DNA from: an uncultured Alphaproteobacteria bacterium
GTDB lineage: Bacteria; Pseudomonadota; Alphaproteobacteria; Puniceispirillales; Puniceispirillaceae
Length of the DNA stretch: 35,866 bases
Assembly (NCBI GenBank): GCA_913064995.1
Contig: CAJYBL010000002.1
Span: 1-35,866, forward strand
Reading direction: 5' to 3'
Within the stretch, counting starts at the first letter, position 1; the number at the start of each line of letters is the position of its first letter. Under the pieces are notes generated by a model. The model saw nothing but the letters and a program-made list of their open reading frames with translations. It was not told where the DNA came from and did not search any database. Both the position numbers and the translations under genes were made by a program. Positions 23,859 to 35,866 of the stretch are shown one piece after another.

Positions 23859-25342
23859 TCATCACGAAGGATATTTTTCTGCACCTTGCCCATCGTATTG
23901 CGTGGCAGTGAGTCAACAAGAATCAATTTGCGGGGTTGTTTGAATCGGGCAAGTGTTTTGCCAAGATCGGCCTCAATCGCGTCAAGATCGACCGGCTGGC
24001 CACCATCGGCAACCAGAATGCCGATCACGCTTTCGCCAAAATCAGGATGCGGCGCACCAATGACAGCGCTTTCCAAAACACCCGGCTGTTCATCGAGAAC
24101 CAGCTCGATTTCCTTTGGATAAATATTATAGCCACCCGAAATGATTAGATCCTTGTTACGGCCAACAATCTGTAAATAGCCATGCTCGTCAATTCGGCCA
24201 AGATCGCCGGTAATGAAAAACCCATCTTCACGCAGTTCTTCACGGGTTTTTTCGGGCATGTTCCAATAGCCAACAAACACATTTGGCCCGCGCACTTCAA
24301 TCTGGCCAATATCACCATCGGCAAGCGTTTCGCCATTATCCGGATTGGTGATTTTCATATCCACACCCGGCAACGCCATGCCAACCGTACCGGCGCGACG
24401 TTCGCCATCATAGGGGTTGGATGTGTTCATATTGGTTTCGGTCATTCCATATCGCTCGAGAATACGGTGCCCTGTCCGGCTTTCAAATTGGATATGGGTT
24501 TCAGCCAGCAAAGGCGCACTTCCCGAAATGAAAAGCCGCATATGACGCGTTAGATCAGATGTCAGCCGCGGATCATCAAGAAGCCGTGTATAGAAGGTTG
24601 GGACCCCCATCATCGAGCTTGCCTTTGGCAGCGCATCAATCACCATATCAGTCGAAAATTTCGGCAGGAAAATCATGCTTGCCTTGGCCAGAAGGACAAT
24701 ATTCGTCGCAACAAACAAGCCATGTGTATGGAAAATTGGCAGCGCATGAAGGAGCACATCATTCGCATCAAACCGCCATTCACCAATCAAGGTTTCAGCA
24801 TTTGACAAAAGGTTGTTTTGCGTCAGCATCGCGCCTTTTGACCGGCCAGTTGTCCCTGATGTGTATAGAAAAGCTGCAAGATCATCGGCACCGCGTGGCA
24901 CAGTGGCAAATGTGTCGCTTGCGGTTGCCGCGCGATCGGCAAAACTGCCGCCTCCATCGGCATTCAGCCGTTCCAGAACCGCGCCATGCTCACTTGCCAC
25001 TGACTCAAGGTCAAATTGCTGATCAGCAACGACAAGCTTGGCGCCTGAATCACCAACAAAATAGGAAACTTCGGCTGGCGTATAAGCCTTATTCAGCGGC
25101 AGGAAAATCACCCCTGACTGAACACAGGCGGCATAAAGTGCCAGCGCTTCGGCAGATTTTTCAATCTGCGCGGCGAGTCGATCACCAACATCAAGCCCGA
25201 TCGATTGGATAACATTCGCATAGCGCGCCGTTTGCCGCAGAAAACTGTCATAGCATTGCTGTGACCCATCAGCAAAGATCAAAAACGGCTTTTGTTCACC
25301 CTGATGGCATCCGAACAAACGGTCATAAAGTAAATTCGACAT
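23834..25342 (-). CDS. matB: Malonyl-CoA synthetase
   Basis: It converts malonate, ATP and CoA to malonyl-CoA. The 502-residue protein has the adenylate-forming motifs TSGTTGRSKG (161-170), LPIFHTHGLFVATN, MGVPTFYTRLL, FISGSAPLLAETH, ERYGMTETNMNTSNPYDGE, FFITGDLGRIDE and the catalytic Lys in RNTMGKVQKN. The combination of the HTHGLFVATN and MTETNMNTSNPYDGERRAGTVG segments is what I know as the MatB signature. It lies 39 bp downstream of malonyl-CoA decarboxylase on the same strand, which strongly supports the assignment. The pair turns malonate into acetyl-CoA. Confidence 0.92.
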   Translation of the reverse strand: MSNLLYDRLFGCHQGEQKPFLIFADGSQQCYDSFLRQTARYANVIQSIGLDVGDRLAAQIEKSAEALALYAACVQSGVIFLPLNKAYTPAEVSYFVGDSGAKLVVADQQFDLESVASEHGAVLERLNADGGGSFADRAATASDTFATVPRGADDLAAFLYTSGTTGRSKGAMLTQNNLLSNAETLIGEWRFDANDVLLHALPIFHTHGLFVATNIVLLAKASMIFLPKFSTDMVIDALPKASSMMGVPTFYTRLLDDPRLTSDLTRHMRLFISGSAPLLAETHIQFESRTGHRILERYGMTETNMNTSNPYDGERRAGTVGMALPGVDMKITNPDNGETLADGDIGQIEVRGPNVFVGYWNMPEKTREELREDGFFITGDLGRIDEHGYLQIVGRNKDLIISGGYNIYPKEIELVLDEQPGVLESAVIGAPHPDFGESVIGILVADGGQPVDLDAIEADLGKTLARFKQPRKLILVDSLPRNTMGKVQKNILRDEFGSTFQG

Positions 25343-25381
25343 GGAAATTCCCTACAATAATAATAATGCAACAGCAAATCA

Positions 25382-26635
25382 CTATATAGCGCGATCAGTT
25401 ATTTCAATTTCAGCAGCCAGCATTTTTACCGATTTTTCGGCAATTACCGTTTGTTGATTGGCAAAAGCTTCATGATTTTCACTGATCCGGGACAGATCAT
25501 AGCGATAATTCACCATGACACCACAAGATTGCGCCATGCCGTTTTTCGACTTGTCAGCATTGGCATGAACCGCGCCAACAAGCGCCCCATTATTCAGATG
25601 AAAACGTGCCACCGGATCATGCGGCTGGCCCCTATGATGCTTCGCATTCAGCAGATAATGCGCGGCCAATTTCATGTGGGTTTCAGCTGTCGCGTCAGCA
25701 TCAAAATTACCAGTTTCACGAAGCCATTTTACCAGCCCAGGAATTGGCGATAAGGTGACGAAATTCCGAATTTGGGGCAATTCGCGCAGCAAATGCTGAA
25801 CCACGGTTTTGATCAATGAATTGCCAAAGGAAATGCCAGCAAGACCCGCCTGACAATTCGAAATTGAATAAAAGGCCGCCGTATCGGCCTTTTCAGCCGC
25901 CATCGCATCGCGGTTTTCAAGAAGGACGCTTTGAATCGAATTTGGGGTTCCTTTGGTCAATGCCACCTCGACAAAGATCAACGGTTCATCAGGCATTGCC
26001 GGATGGAAAAATGCAAAACAGCGGCGATCGTCAGGCTGTAACCGGCGACGCAAATCATCCCAATTTTCAATCTCGTGAACCGATTCATAGGTGATGATCT
26101 TCTCCAGAATATGCGCCGGACTTGACCAGTTGATCGGTCGCAAAACAAGGAATCCACGGTTAAACCATGATGCAAACAAATGTTTGAAATCGACATTTAA
26201 TTTGCCAAGGTCCGGGTGTTCGGGAAGAAACCGGATCAAATCTTCGCGCATTGCCACCAATTTGGCTGTGGCGTCATGCGTTTGGTTCAACCGGCGAATC
26301 AATTGCAATCGGGCAGGCTCAACCGCAGCCGTCATCGCTTCATAGTTTTTGGCAGATGGTGCGTCCTGATAGGCCTTGATTGCCGCAATCGCAACCTCGG
26401 CAGGAACATCCATGTCATTTGCCAAAAGCAAAAACCAAGCCAGCTTGTCGTCATCATCAAGATCGGCATAGCGTTCAAGAATCAATTGCGCAAGCGACAT
26501 GCCCGACACATCGCCGCGACTTGATAATAATGCCTGACACAAATCGTCAATCGGCTTGTTATCATCTTCAATACGGTTAGCAAGGCCAAGCTTGCGATCA
26601 AACAAGCTGGACAGTATATCAGCAAAAAAGTTCAC
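25382..26635 (-). CDS. matA: Malonyl-CoA decarboxylase
   Basis: It decarboxylates malonyl-CoA to acetyl-CoA. The 417-residue protein has the helical N-terminal domain and a C-terminal GNAT-like catalytic domain. Landmarks are LVAMREDLIRFL, NVDFKHLFASWFNRGFLVLRPINWSSPA, FAFFHPAMPDEPLIFVEVALT, SISNCQAGLAGISFGNSLIK, FVTLSPIPGLVKWL (catalytic Ser) and DPVARFHLNNGA with its His. The start is GTG at 26635 preceded by an aaagga site. It is the first gene of a two-gene operon with matB. No malonate transporter is next to it. Confidence 0.92.
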   Translation of the reverse strand: MNFFADILSSLFDRKLGLANRIEDDNKPIDDLCQALLSSRGDVSGMSLAQLILERYADLDDDDKLAWFLLLANDMDVPAEVAIAAIKAYQDAPSAKNYEAMTAAVEPARLQLIRRLNQTHDATAKLVAMREDLIRFLPEHPDLGKLNVDFKHLFASWFNRGFLVLRPINWSSPAHILEKIITYESVHEIENWDDLRRRLQPDDRRCFAFFHPAMPDEPLIFVEVALTKGTPNSIQSVLLENRDAMAAEKADTAAFYSISNCQAGLAGISFGNSLIKTVVQHLLRELPQIRNFVTLSPIPGLVKWLRETGNFDADATAETHMKLAAHYLLNAKHHRGQPHDPVARFHLNNGALVGAVHANADKSKNGMAQSCGVMVNYRYDLSRISENHEAFANQQTVIAEKSVKMLAAEIEITDRAI

Positions 26636-26869
26636 GAATTTTATCCTTTAATTTTCAATGTCATAAGGCCGGATCAGCGTAGACGAAAGGCCAAGCTTTA
26701 GCTAATTAGAGTCATTGGACTATCGATAATGATATAAGCAGCCAGCTTCACCGACACAAGGCAGAGACAACATGATCATATGGAAAAAATAGCTAAAGGA
26801 CAGGTTACAGATCGGCACCGCGACAACAAAAGACCGCTGTTGCCTGATCATTCTCAAATGAGAGTGACG

Positions 26870-27094
26870 TCATAAAGGCGCGATCAAACTACCGCTTGTC
26901 GCAGGTGGCATTTGCTTTTGCTGAACAGCAACTGGCGGTGCCATTACCGCCGCATAGTTGGTTTTCCAGCTATAGGATAACGCTGGCAAAGCAGGATCCA
27001 TATTGGTTGAAACGGCCGGTCTTGGATTGGTTGGCGCGCACGCCCCTATCAGGCCAAAAAGAAACAGTTCAGCAGGCGATATAGGTTTCATCAT
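26870..27094 (-). CDS. Small putative lipoprotein, 74 aa
   Basis: From the ATG at 27094 the protein has a short signal sequence with a lipobox (LIGAC), then a Pro/Ala-rich, low-complexity tail containing NPRPAVSTNMDPALPAL and VAVQQKQMPPATSG. That suggests a small outer-membrane lipoprotein. The ribosome site is poorly spaced for this ATG; a GTG 10 codons upstream is an alternative. I do not recognise a family, and the call is moderate to low. The 234 bp between this gene and malonyl-CoA decarboxylase hold nothing I can identify. Confidence 0.4.
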   Translation of the reverse strand: MMKPISPAELFLFGLIGACAPTNPRPAVSTNMDPALPALSYSWKTNYAAVMAPPVAVQQKQMPPATSGSLIAPL

Positions 27095-27224
27095 TTTGCA
27101 TGCGAGCCACGGTCTCCCTCTCACCTTTTGTTAAAAAGGGTAGCGGCTATAATAAATCAGGTCGATTTCGGAATGAATAAGACCAAAATATCATGGCAGA
27201 TCGCCGCAGCTGCCATGATCCGTT

Positions 27225-28409
27225 TTACCCTATCGCCGCCAAGGCCGACTCAAGATCGGCAATCAAATCGATTTTATCCTCTAAACCAACCGACAGCCTT
27301 ATATGCGATTGTGTGATATTCAGGTTGGCCCTGTCGGCATCGGTCAGATTGGCGTGCGTTGTGGTGAAAGGATGACAGGCAAGCGATTTTGAATCACCAA
27401 GATTATTCGAGATATCGATCAGCGTAAGCCCATTCAAAAAGCGAAAAGCCGCCGCCTGATCCCCATCAATTTCAAAGGCAAGCATATTGCCAAAACCACT
27501 CATTTGCCCTTTCGCAAGATCATGCTGCGGATGGCTGTCATGGCCAGGATAGCTGATTGATTTCACCTTTGGATGATTATGCAGAAACGCCGCCACATGC
27601 GCCGCATTTTTGGTTTGCGCAGCAACCCGAAGCGGCAATGTTTCAAGTGATTTCAGCATTACCCAAGCATTAAAGGCGCTGATCGCAGCCCCCGTTTGGC
27701 GGTAAAAAGGTAAAAACACATCTTCAACAAAGCTGGCCTTGCCAAGAACCGCACCACCAAGCAACCGACCCTGACCGTCAATATGTTTGGTGGTTGAATA
27801 AATAACGATATCAGCCCCCAATTCGAGCGGCTTTTGATAAAGCGGCGAGGCAAAAACATTATCGACCAGAACAAGCGCGCCAGCATCATGGGCAAGATCA
27901 CAAACCGCAGCAATATCAACAAGCTCAAGAACTGGATTTGACGGGCTTTCCAAAAATACCAGCTTGGCAGGTGTTTCTAACGCAGCTTTCCATGCAGCAA
28001 GATCAGTGCCGTCAATCAACTCGGTCTTCACCCCCCATTTTGGCAGGATTTTTGTCAAAATTGCATGGCAAGCACCAAAAAGCGCACGACTAGCCACGAC
28101 ACGGTCACCGCTTTTAAGCTGGCATGCCAGGGCACCGAATACCGCTGCCATGCCGGTTCCGGTCGCGCGGCAAGCCTCGGCACCTTCAAGAAGCGCCAAA
28201 CGCTGTTCAAACATTTTGACCGTTGGGTTGCCATAGCGTGAATAGACAAAAGTATCAATTTCATCACGAAACGCCGCCGCCGCCTGTTCGGCCGAGTCAT
28301 AGACAAAGCCCGAAGTCATATACAGCGCTTCTGAGGTTTCACGATTTTCAGAGCGATGCTGGCCACCACGAACCAGTTTTGTGGCGATTTGATAATCCTT
28401 ATCAGTCAC
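27225..28409 (-). CDS. metZ: O-succinylhomoserine sulfhydrylase
   Basis: A PLP enzyme of the Cys/Met metabolism family that makes homocysteine from O-succinylhomoserine and sulfide. The 394-residue protein has TSGFVYDSAEQAAAAF (32-47), VYSRYGNPTVKMFEQRLA, SRALFG, FLESPSNP, LVDNVFASP and the PLP-binding Lys208 in YSTTKHIDGQGR, with the FRFLNGLTLIDISNNLGDSKSL and HIRLSVGLED ends. These match MetZ better than cystathionine synthases. The start is GTG, overlapping the upstream gene's stop by GTGA, so it is coupled to the DUF1737 gene. Confidence 0.93.
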   Translation of the reverse strand: MTDKDYQIATKLVRGGQHRSENRETSEALYMTSGFVYDSAEQAAAAFRDEIDTFVYSRYGNPTVKMFEQRLALLEGAEACRATGTGMAAVFGALACQLKSGDRVVASRALFGACHAILTKILPKWGVKTELIDGTDLAAWKAALETPAKLVFLESPSNPVLELVDIAAVCDLAHDAGALVLVDNVFASPLYQKPLELGADIVIYSTTKHIDGQGRLLGGAVLGKASFVEDVFLPFYRQTGAAISAFNAWVMLKSLETLPLRVAAQTKNAAHVAAFLHNHPKVKSISYPGHDSHPQHDLAKGQMSGFGNMLAFEIDGDQAAAFRFLNGLTLIDISNNLGDSKSLACHPFTTTHANLTDADRANLNITQSHIRLSVGLEDKIDLIADLESALAAIG

Positions 28410-28609
28410 GATGATTGATCCTGTTTAAACGCTTGATGATCTTGAACCATATCTGGCAAAATCACCGCCTGTCCCACAATGCGATTGCCATTATCCATGA
28501 TCATAACCGGGTTGCCATATAAAATATAACCTTCGGCAAGAACGTCAGAAACACGCTGACAAAAAGCAGCGTCATCGACACCACTTAAAAAGCGATATGA
28601 TTTTTTCAT
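28406..28609 (-). CDS. DUF1737-domain protein
   Basis: A 67-residue protein from the ATG at 28609, where an aggatttt ribosome site is well placed; the open frame runs 13 codons further upstream. It shows the DUF1737 pattern: KSYRFLSGVDDAAFCQRVSDVLAEGYILYGNPVM followed by a short Gly-rich strand and GQAVILP. Function is unknown. It is translationally coupled to metZ, an arrangement suggesting a link to methionine synthesis, which is inference. Confidence 0.8.
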   Translation of the reverse strand: MKKSYRFLSGVDDAAFCQRVSDVLAEGYILYGNPVMIMDNGNRIVGQAVILPDMVQDHQAFKQDQSS

Positions 28610-28696
28610 TTCGAAAATCCTCAGAGCCGGCCTTTGTGGTGCAATCACTGCCGAAAGATCACAATTAAGAAGGTTTAATCCTCTAGGCCAATAAGG

Positions 28697-29233
28697 TCAA
28701 TTGCGCGGGGCGTGCTTGCTCAAAATACGTTGCAACGTGCGGCGGTGCATTCTTAACCGGCGCGCGGTTTCCGAAACATTGCGGCCGCATTGTTCATAAA
28801 CGCGCTGAATATGCTCCCAGCGCACCCGATCAGCACTCATTGGATCCTGCGGTAGTGGTGGCATTTCATCACCTGATTGCGTTAATGCTGAGGTGATTTG
28901 ATCAGGGTCAGCCGGTTTTGGCAGATAATCCAGCGCCCCAGCTTTGACCGCTGCCACCGCCGTAGCGATATTGCCAAAGCCAGTTAGCATCACAATTCGG
29001 CAATCGGCGCGTTTTTTGCGCAATTCTTGAACCAACGTCAGGCCGGTTCCATCTTCAAGCTTCATATCAAGAATGGCGAAGGCAGGTGGGGTTTTACGCA
29101 CCATCTCGACACCTTCTTGAACGGTGCCAGCATCAATGACCTCAAATCCGCGCACTTCCATGGCGCGGCGCAGCCGGCCACGAAGCGGCGCATCATCGTC
29201 AAGAATCAGTAATGTTTTGTCCGTCACAGCCAT
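28697..29233 (-). CDS. regA: Redox response regulator RegA/ActR/PrrA
   Basis: The response regulator of the global redox system RegBA, which controls photosynthesis, respiration, carbon and nitrogen fixation genes in alphaproteobacteria. From the ATG at 29233 it has 178 residues; a GTG two codons earlier is the alternative. The receiver domain has the acidic pocket LLILDDD, phospho-Asp in FAILDMKLEDGTGL (about residue 56), MLTGFG and the switch Lys in LPKPAD. A Pro-rich linker precedes the nearly invariant Fis-type HTH NVSETARRLRMHRRTLQRIL. It lies 83 bp downstream of regB. Confidence 0.95.
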   Translation of the reverse strand: MAVTDKTLLILDDDAPLRGRLRRAMEVRGFEVIDAGTVQEGVEMVRKTPPAFAILDMKLEDGTGLTLVQELRKKRADCRIVMLTGFGNIATAVAAVKAGALDYLPKPADPDQITSALTQSGDEMPPLPQDPMSADRVRWEHIQRVYEQCGRNVSETARRLRMHRRTLQRILSKHAPRN

Positions 29234-29316
29234 GCCCACTTAACCAATATATGCCAATCTAACAGCCGAGCCCTTGTCGGTTCAGCCCTGCCCCAATCAA
29301 CTAAATGCCGCATCTT

Positions 29317-30594
29317 TTATAATGCCGAACGCGGCACTCTTAATTCAACCAACCCACCACCGCCAGCCGCGTTGCCAAATTGTACCGAGCCACCAATCGA
29401 TTCGAGCAGGCTTCGCGCAATAAACAGACCAAGGCCACGATGCCCACCTGTTCCGCTGCGGCTACTATTCCAAGGCTGGCCCGCCTGCGCCAGAATCGAA
29501 GCCGAAAACCCTGGGCCATCATCCCAAATTTCAACGCGAATATCGTTGCCTACCCAGTCTATATGGATATTGACCTCACGAACTGCAAATTGTTTGGCAT
29601 TTTGTAATAGATTTTCCAGGGCATGAAGCCATTCAGGACGGTACTTCACCAGCGGAATATCAAGATCATCTTTGCCGCTATTGGTGACAACAAAATTGAT
29701 ATCATCGTTGCCAAGCCGCTGATAAATCACTTCATCAACAAGAAGCGTTACCGGCACTGGCGGTTCTTCGGCAATGGCGCGGCGACCTTGAACCACATCA
29801 AGCTCGCTTAGAATCACACGGCAACGTTCGATTTCGGCACGAAGAAGCTGGATATCTTCATAAATCGGATCATCGGGCGAGATGTCACGCGCCAGCTCAT
29901 GGCCAATCACGGTAATGGTATTTAATGGTGATCCAAGCTTATGCGCTGCTGCGGTTGCCAAAGAGCCAAGCGCGCGCACCTGCTGTTCTTCGGCAATGGC
30001 CAATCTTGCTTCGGTCAATGCGGTTGATAAGCGGCGCGCATTTGAAGCAACCCACCATGTATATCCACCCAGAAAACAGCTTGATAAAATCAACGCCATC
30101 CAGACCCCAACAAGATAATAGGGCGGAAATTCAATCGTCGCTTGCCATGCAAGCGGATGATTGAAAAAAGCCAGAAAACTGACCGAGGCGGCAACCAGAC
30201 CAATCAACATCAAGGTTGATTTGCGCCGCAACACGGCTGCCGACACCACCACCGGCGCCAGAATCATAACCGAAAACGGATTTAACAAGCCGCCTGTCAG
30301 ATAAAGAAGCGCTGCTAGCTGCACCACATCAAACCCAAGCGCAAAGGAATTATGGCGTTGACGTTGACGGCTTTGCGGGCTTTTCATGATTTGCCACAGA
30401 TTCACCACGATCGACAGGCTGATCACAAACAGCGCTGGCAATAATGGCAGATCAAGCTGTAACAACAGATGGGTGAATAAAAGCGCCGCGCCTTGGCCAA
30501 TGATCGCCACCCACCGGATGGTCAAAATCACCCCAACATCAATGGCACTGTCAAAACCGGCATCGGCATCTTTGTAATATTGCCGAATCATCAT
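29317..30594 (-). CDS. regB: Redox sensor histidine kinase RegB/ActS/PrrB
   Basis: A membrane sensor kinase that phosphorylates RegA when the quinone pool or redox state changes. The 425-residue protein has about six helices in its first 180 residues, including the quinone-binding loop GGLLNPF (101-107). The dimerisation segment carries His218 in AAAHKLGSPLNT, and the ATPase domain has NLLQNAKQFA, WDDGPGFS and GGHRGLGLFIARSLLE. Cys258 in EIERCRVILSEL corresponds to the redox-active Cys of RegB. An aaagga ribosome site precedes the ATG. It starts 36 bp after gyrB on the same strand; the usual senC/prrC neighbour is absent. Confidence 0.95.
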   Translation of the reverse strand: MMIRQYYKDADAGFDSAIDVGVILTIRWVAIIGQGAALLFTHLLLQLDLPLLPALFVISLSIVVNLWQIMKSPQSRQRQRHNSFALGFDVVQLAALLYLTGGLLNPFSVMILAPVVVSAAVLRRKSTLMLIGLVAASVSFLAFFNHPLAWQATIEFPPYYLVGVWMALILSSCFLGGYTWWVASNARRLSTALTEARLAIAEEQQVRALGSLATAAAHKLGSPLNTITVIGHELARDISPDDPIYEDIQLLRAEIERCRVILSELDVVQGRRAIAEEPPVPVTLLVDEVIYQRLGNDDINFVVTNSGKDDLDIPLVKYRPEWLHALENLLQNAKQFAVREVNIHIDWVGNDIRVEIWDDGPGFSASILAQAGQPWNSSRSGTGGHRGLGLFIARSLLESIGGSVQFGNAAGGGGLVELRVPRSAL

Positions 30595-30630
30595 GATATG
30601 TCCTTTATTTTTGCCGGTTTCTAGCCAGCA

Positions 30631-34295
<3,665 letters not shown>

Positions 34296-34302
34296 ATGTC
34301 AC

Positions 34303-35202
34303 TCACACACGCATTGGCATCAAAACAAACAAACTCGCTTCATCACCCGGGGCGCGTACCAAACTTGGCGACCCCTGATCAGCCAGCGCAAATTCAACCA
34401 TATCACTATTGACCTGGCCGGCAATATCCAACAGATAACGTGCGTTAAAGCCGATTTCCATTTCAGGGCCATCATAGCTAACTTCCAATTCTTCGGTTGC
34501 GCTAGAGGCATCAGTATTGCTGGCAGACAAGGTTAAAACACCTGGCTTAAGCCCCATTTTGACCGAACGTGATTTCTCTGAAGCGATTGTCGATACACGA
34601 TCAACTGCGGCGGAAAAAGCGCTGGCATCAACCTTCATGATGCGGTCATTTCCAACCGGAATGACGCGCGTATAATCAGGGAATGTACCATCGATCAATT
34701 TGCTGGTCAGGCGCACAACGCCAAACCGAAATTCAGCCCGTGTTTCGGACAGGCCAACAAAAACATCACCGTCAAAATCATCAAGCAGCTTGCGCAATTC
34801 GCTAACGGCTTTGCGTGGCAAAATAATTGACGGCATCTGCGCGGCACCTGACGGCAATGCCTGACGGGTCATCGCCAGACGATGCCCATCGGTTGCCACG
34901 GCGCATAATTCACCAGATTCGGCTTTGTGAATATAAATACCATTCAGATAATAGCGCGTTTCTTCAGTCGAAATGGCAAATCTTGTGGTATCAATCAAAT
35001 CGCGCATGTCAGCGGCAGTGAGCGAGAAATTCACCGGCAATTCACTGCTGCTGATCGCTGGAAAATCCTCAACCGGCAAGGTTGGGAGCCGAAAGCTAGA
35101 GCGTCCAGCACTAATCATGGCATGACCGTCACTTACCGCAATTTCGACTTCGGCACCATCGGGCAATTTACGGGCAATGTCATACAGCAGATGCGCCGAC
35201 AT
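34303..35202 (-). pseudogene. dnaN: DNA polymerase III beta clamp, 5'-truncated
   Basis: The sliding clamp normally has about 370 residues in three equal domains. Here only about 299 codons match, starting SAHLLYDIARKLPDGAEVE, which corresponds to roughly residue 70 of a full clamp. Domains II and III are intact: VEDFPAI, ETRYYLNGIYIH, ATDGHRLAMTR, LRKLLDDFDGDVFVGLSETRAEF, KLIDGTFPDYTRVIP and the C-terminal LVRAPGDEASLFVLMPMRV. Upstream, the frame closes at a TAG, and a different gene's start (35275) occupies the place of the first 70 codons. dnaN is essential, so this is either a second copy, a rearranged copy or an assembly join. Confidence 0.9.
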
Positions 35203-35275
35203 TGAGCAAGCGCGCGACGGCCTGCGTCCCTCCTAGGGCATCAATTACATCATTTGCTGTGGTTAATCGGGTCAT
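35180..35275 (-). pseudogene. HTH-type small protein gene, truncated at the dnaN junction
   Basis: An ATG at 35275 opens a 31-codon frame reading MTRLTTANDVIDALGG, TQAVARLLNVGASAV and then stop. It resembles the start of small YdaS/Cro-like HTH proteins in which GASAV is normally followed by SNW and a recognition helix. Here the frame runs into the dnaN fragment, in a different phase, at the sequence GCATCTGCTGTAT, and stops. No ribosome site is evident. The gene is therefore missing its second half. Confidence 0.6.
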
Positions 35276-35436
35276 GGTGTTTTTATGTCAGAAATTCATC
35301 AATAAATCAAGAAAAATGAATTTATTTACAATATACATGAAAAATGAACTTCATAAATATAAAATTACCCAAATTATTTGCATTTTTTAGCCATAATATT
35401 CACATAATATGAATATTATATCAATAATAGAAAAGG
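35276..35436. other. Very AT-rich spacer with repeats and a palindrome
   Basis: By eye this segment is far more AT-rich than the rest of the window. It contains a direct repeat GAAAAATGAAYTT at 35311 and 35339 (28-bp period) and a perfect 10-bp inverted repeat ATAATATTCA-N7-TGAATATTAT (35393-35419). It lies between the HTH fragment and the hisS stop. No canonical DnaA box is seen. Regulatory or replication-related roles are possible but unproven. Confidence 0.6.
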
Positions 35437-35862
35437 CTAAGAGAGTATTTCTTTGATTTTCTGAGCCAGGTCCGTGCGGGAAACTTGTGTTTGCGCATGC
35501 TCAGAGGCGCGCCACTCTTCATTATCTTTAATGTTTTGGGCATTTTGTTGCCCCAATTGAAGGTCTTTCAGGGTTACAATACCGGCGGCTAGCTCATCCT
35601 CACCCTCTATGACCACAAGGCGGGCATTGCGGTTATCTGCATAACGCATTTGTGCTTTCATTCCACTGTCACCCATATACATTTCAGCGCGTATGCCTGA
35701 ATTTCTGAGGGTTTTAACCAACTCAGAAGTTTCCACCAAACGGGTTTTATCCATGACCAGCAAGACCACCAAATCCTGCGTGGTCTTGGTGTCGGCTTTG
35801 CCAAGTAGGGTGAGCGCGGCAGCTAGGCGACTGACGCCTATTGAAATACCTGTTGCCGGGAT
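35437..35862 (-). CDS. hisS: Histidyl-tRNA synthetase, C-terminal part (runs off the window)
   Basis: The 141 codons present cover the end of the catalytic domain (IPATGISIGVSRLAAAL) and the anticodon-binding domain (LVVLLVMDKTRLVETSELVKTLRNSGIRAEMYMG, then QMRYADNRNARLVVIEGEDELAAGIVTLKDL). These match class II HisRS. The codon just before IPATG (35863-35865) reads TAA in frame; as it is the second to fourth base from the window edge, a sequence error or contig-end artefact is more likely than a true stop. The C-terminal tail with NIKDNEEWRASEHAQTQVSR replaces the usual simple LS end. Confidence 0.85.
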   Translation of the reverse strand: MPATGISIGVSRLAAALTLLGKADTKTTQDLVVLLVMDKTRLVETSELVKTLRNSGIRAEMYMGDSGMKAQMRYADNRNARLVVIEGEDELAAGIVTLKDLQLGQQNAQNIKDNEEWRASEHAQTQVSRTDLAQKIKEILS

Positions 35863-35866
35863 TTAG

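Noticed and set aside
28610-28690. SAM-type riboswitch before the DUF1737-metZ operon
   Set aside because: Such riboswitches are known before metZ in alphaproteobacteria, but I could not match a consensus core or pseudoknot in this leader.
35393-35419. AT-rich palindrome as an intrinsic terminator for hisS
   Set aside because: The stem is made almost only of A-T pairs and no T-run follows on the minus strand.
35276-35436. Chromosomal replication origin next to dnaN
   Set aside because: No DnaA box could be found, dnaA is absent, and the junction to dnaN is itself suspect.

Overview
The window looks like a piece of a marine alphaproteobacterial genome, plausibly from the SAR116/Puniceispirillum-like part of the tree. 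This is inference, resting on the dnaN-recF-gyrB order, a RegB/RegA redox two-component pair with alphaproteobacterial hallmarks, a DmdA-like (DMSP demethylase family) protein, an MttB-superfamily methyltransferase and TRAP transport. No rRNA, tRNA, CRISPR array or transposase was seen. Both ends look like contig edges: the left edge is one copy of a 55-bp repeat, and the right edge is an incomplete hisS.

Layout. (1) 1-3407: a TRAP transporter cassette (dctP-dctQ-dctM, minus strand) bracketed by two near-identical 55-bp direct repeats. (2) 3499-11265: an accessory catabolic block holding an S51 peptidase, an MttB-family methyltransferase, a LysR regulator, a divergent FMN 2-hydroxyacid dehydrogenase coupled to a ThDP enzyme, a transthyretin/HIU-hydrolase-like protein and a DmdA-like demethylase. 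This is the best candidate for an undescribed pathway. (3) 11395-12901: a MerR/CueR-type promoter in front of a DUF4396 membrane protein, a cytochrome c' and a class I cytochrome c, which reads as a copper-responsive operon. (4) 12898-17265: small and household genes (YqaA family, YfcG/YghU-type GST, CBS protein, LysE exporter, a 57-aa membrane protein), with decayed fragments and a terminator-like hairpin between them. (5) 17266-21643: MFS transporter, acyl-CoA synthetase, TauE/SafE permease, Pal-like lipoprotein. (6) 21873-26635: COG4091 dehydrogenase, GlcG-like protein, and a malonate-use pair (malonyl-CoA synthetase and decarboxylase). (7) 26870-28609: a small lipoprotein, metZ and a DUF1737 protein. 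(8) 28697-35202: regA, regB, gyrB, recF and a 5'-truncated dnaN, all on the minus strand. (9) 35180-35866: a decapitated HTH gene fused to the broken dnaN, a very AT-rich spacer, and the 3' part of hisS.

Working together: the TRAP system probably imports an organic acid. In the catabolic block, the hydroxyacid dehydrogenase would make a 2-oxoacid for the ThDP enzyme, while two methyl-transfer enzymes suggest a methylated substrate such as a betaine or sulfonium compound. The malonate pair converts malonate to acetyl-CoA. RegBA would tie gene expression to redox state. The dnaN/HTH junction should be treated as a likely assembly chimera or a recent deletion until tested.
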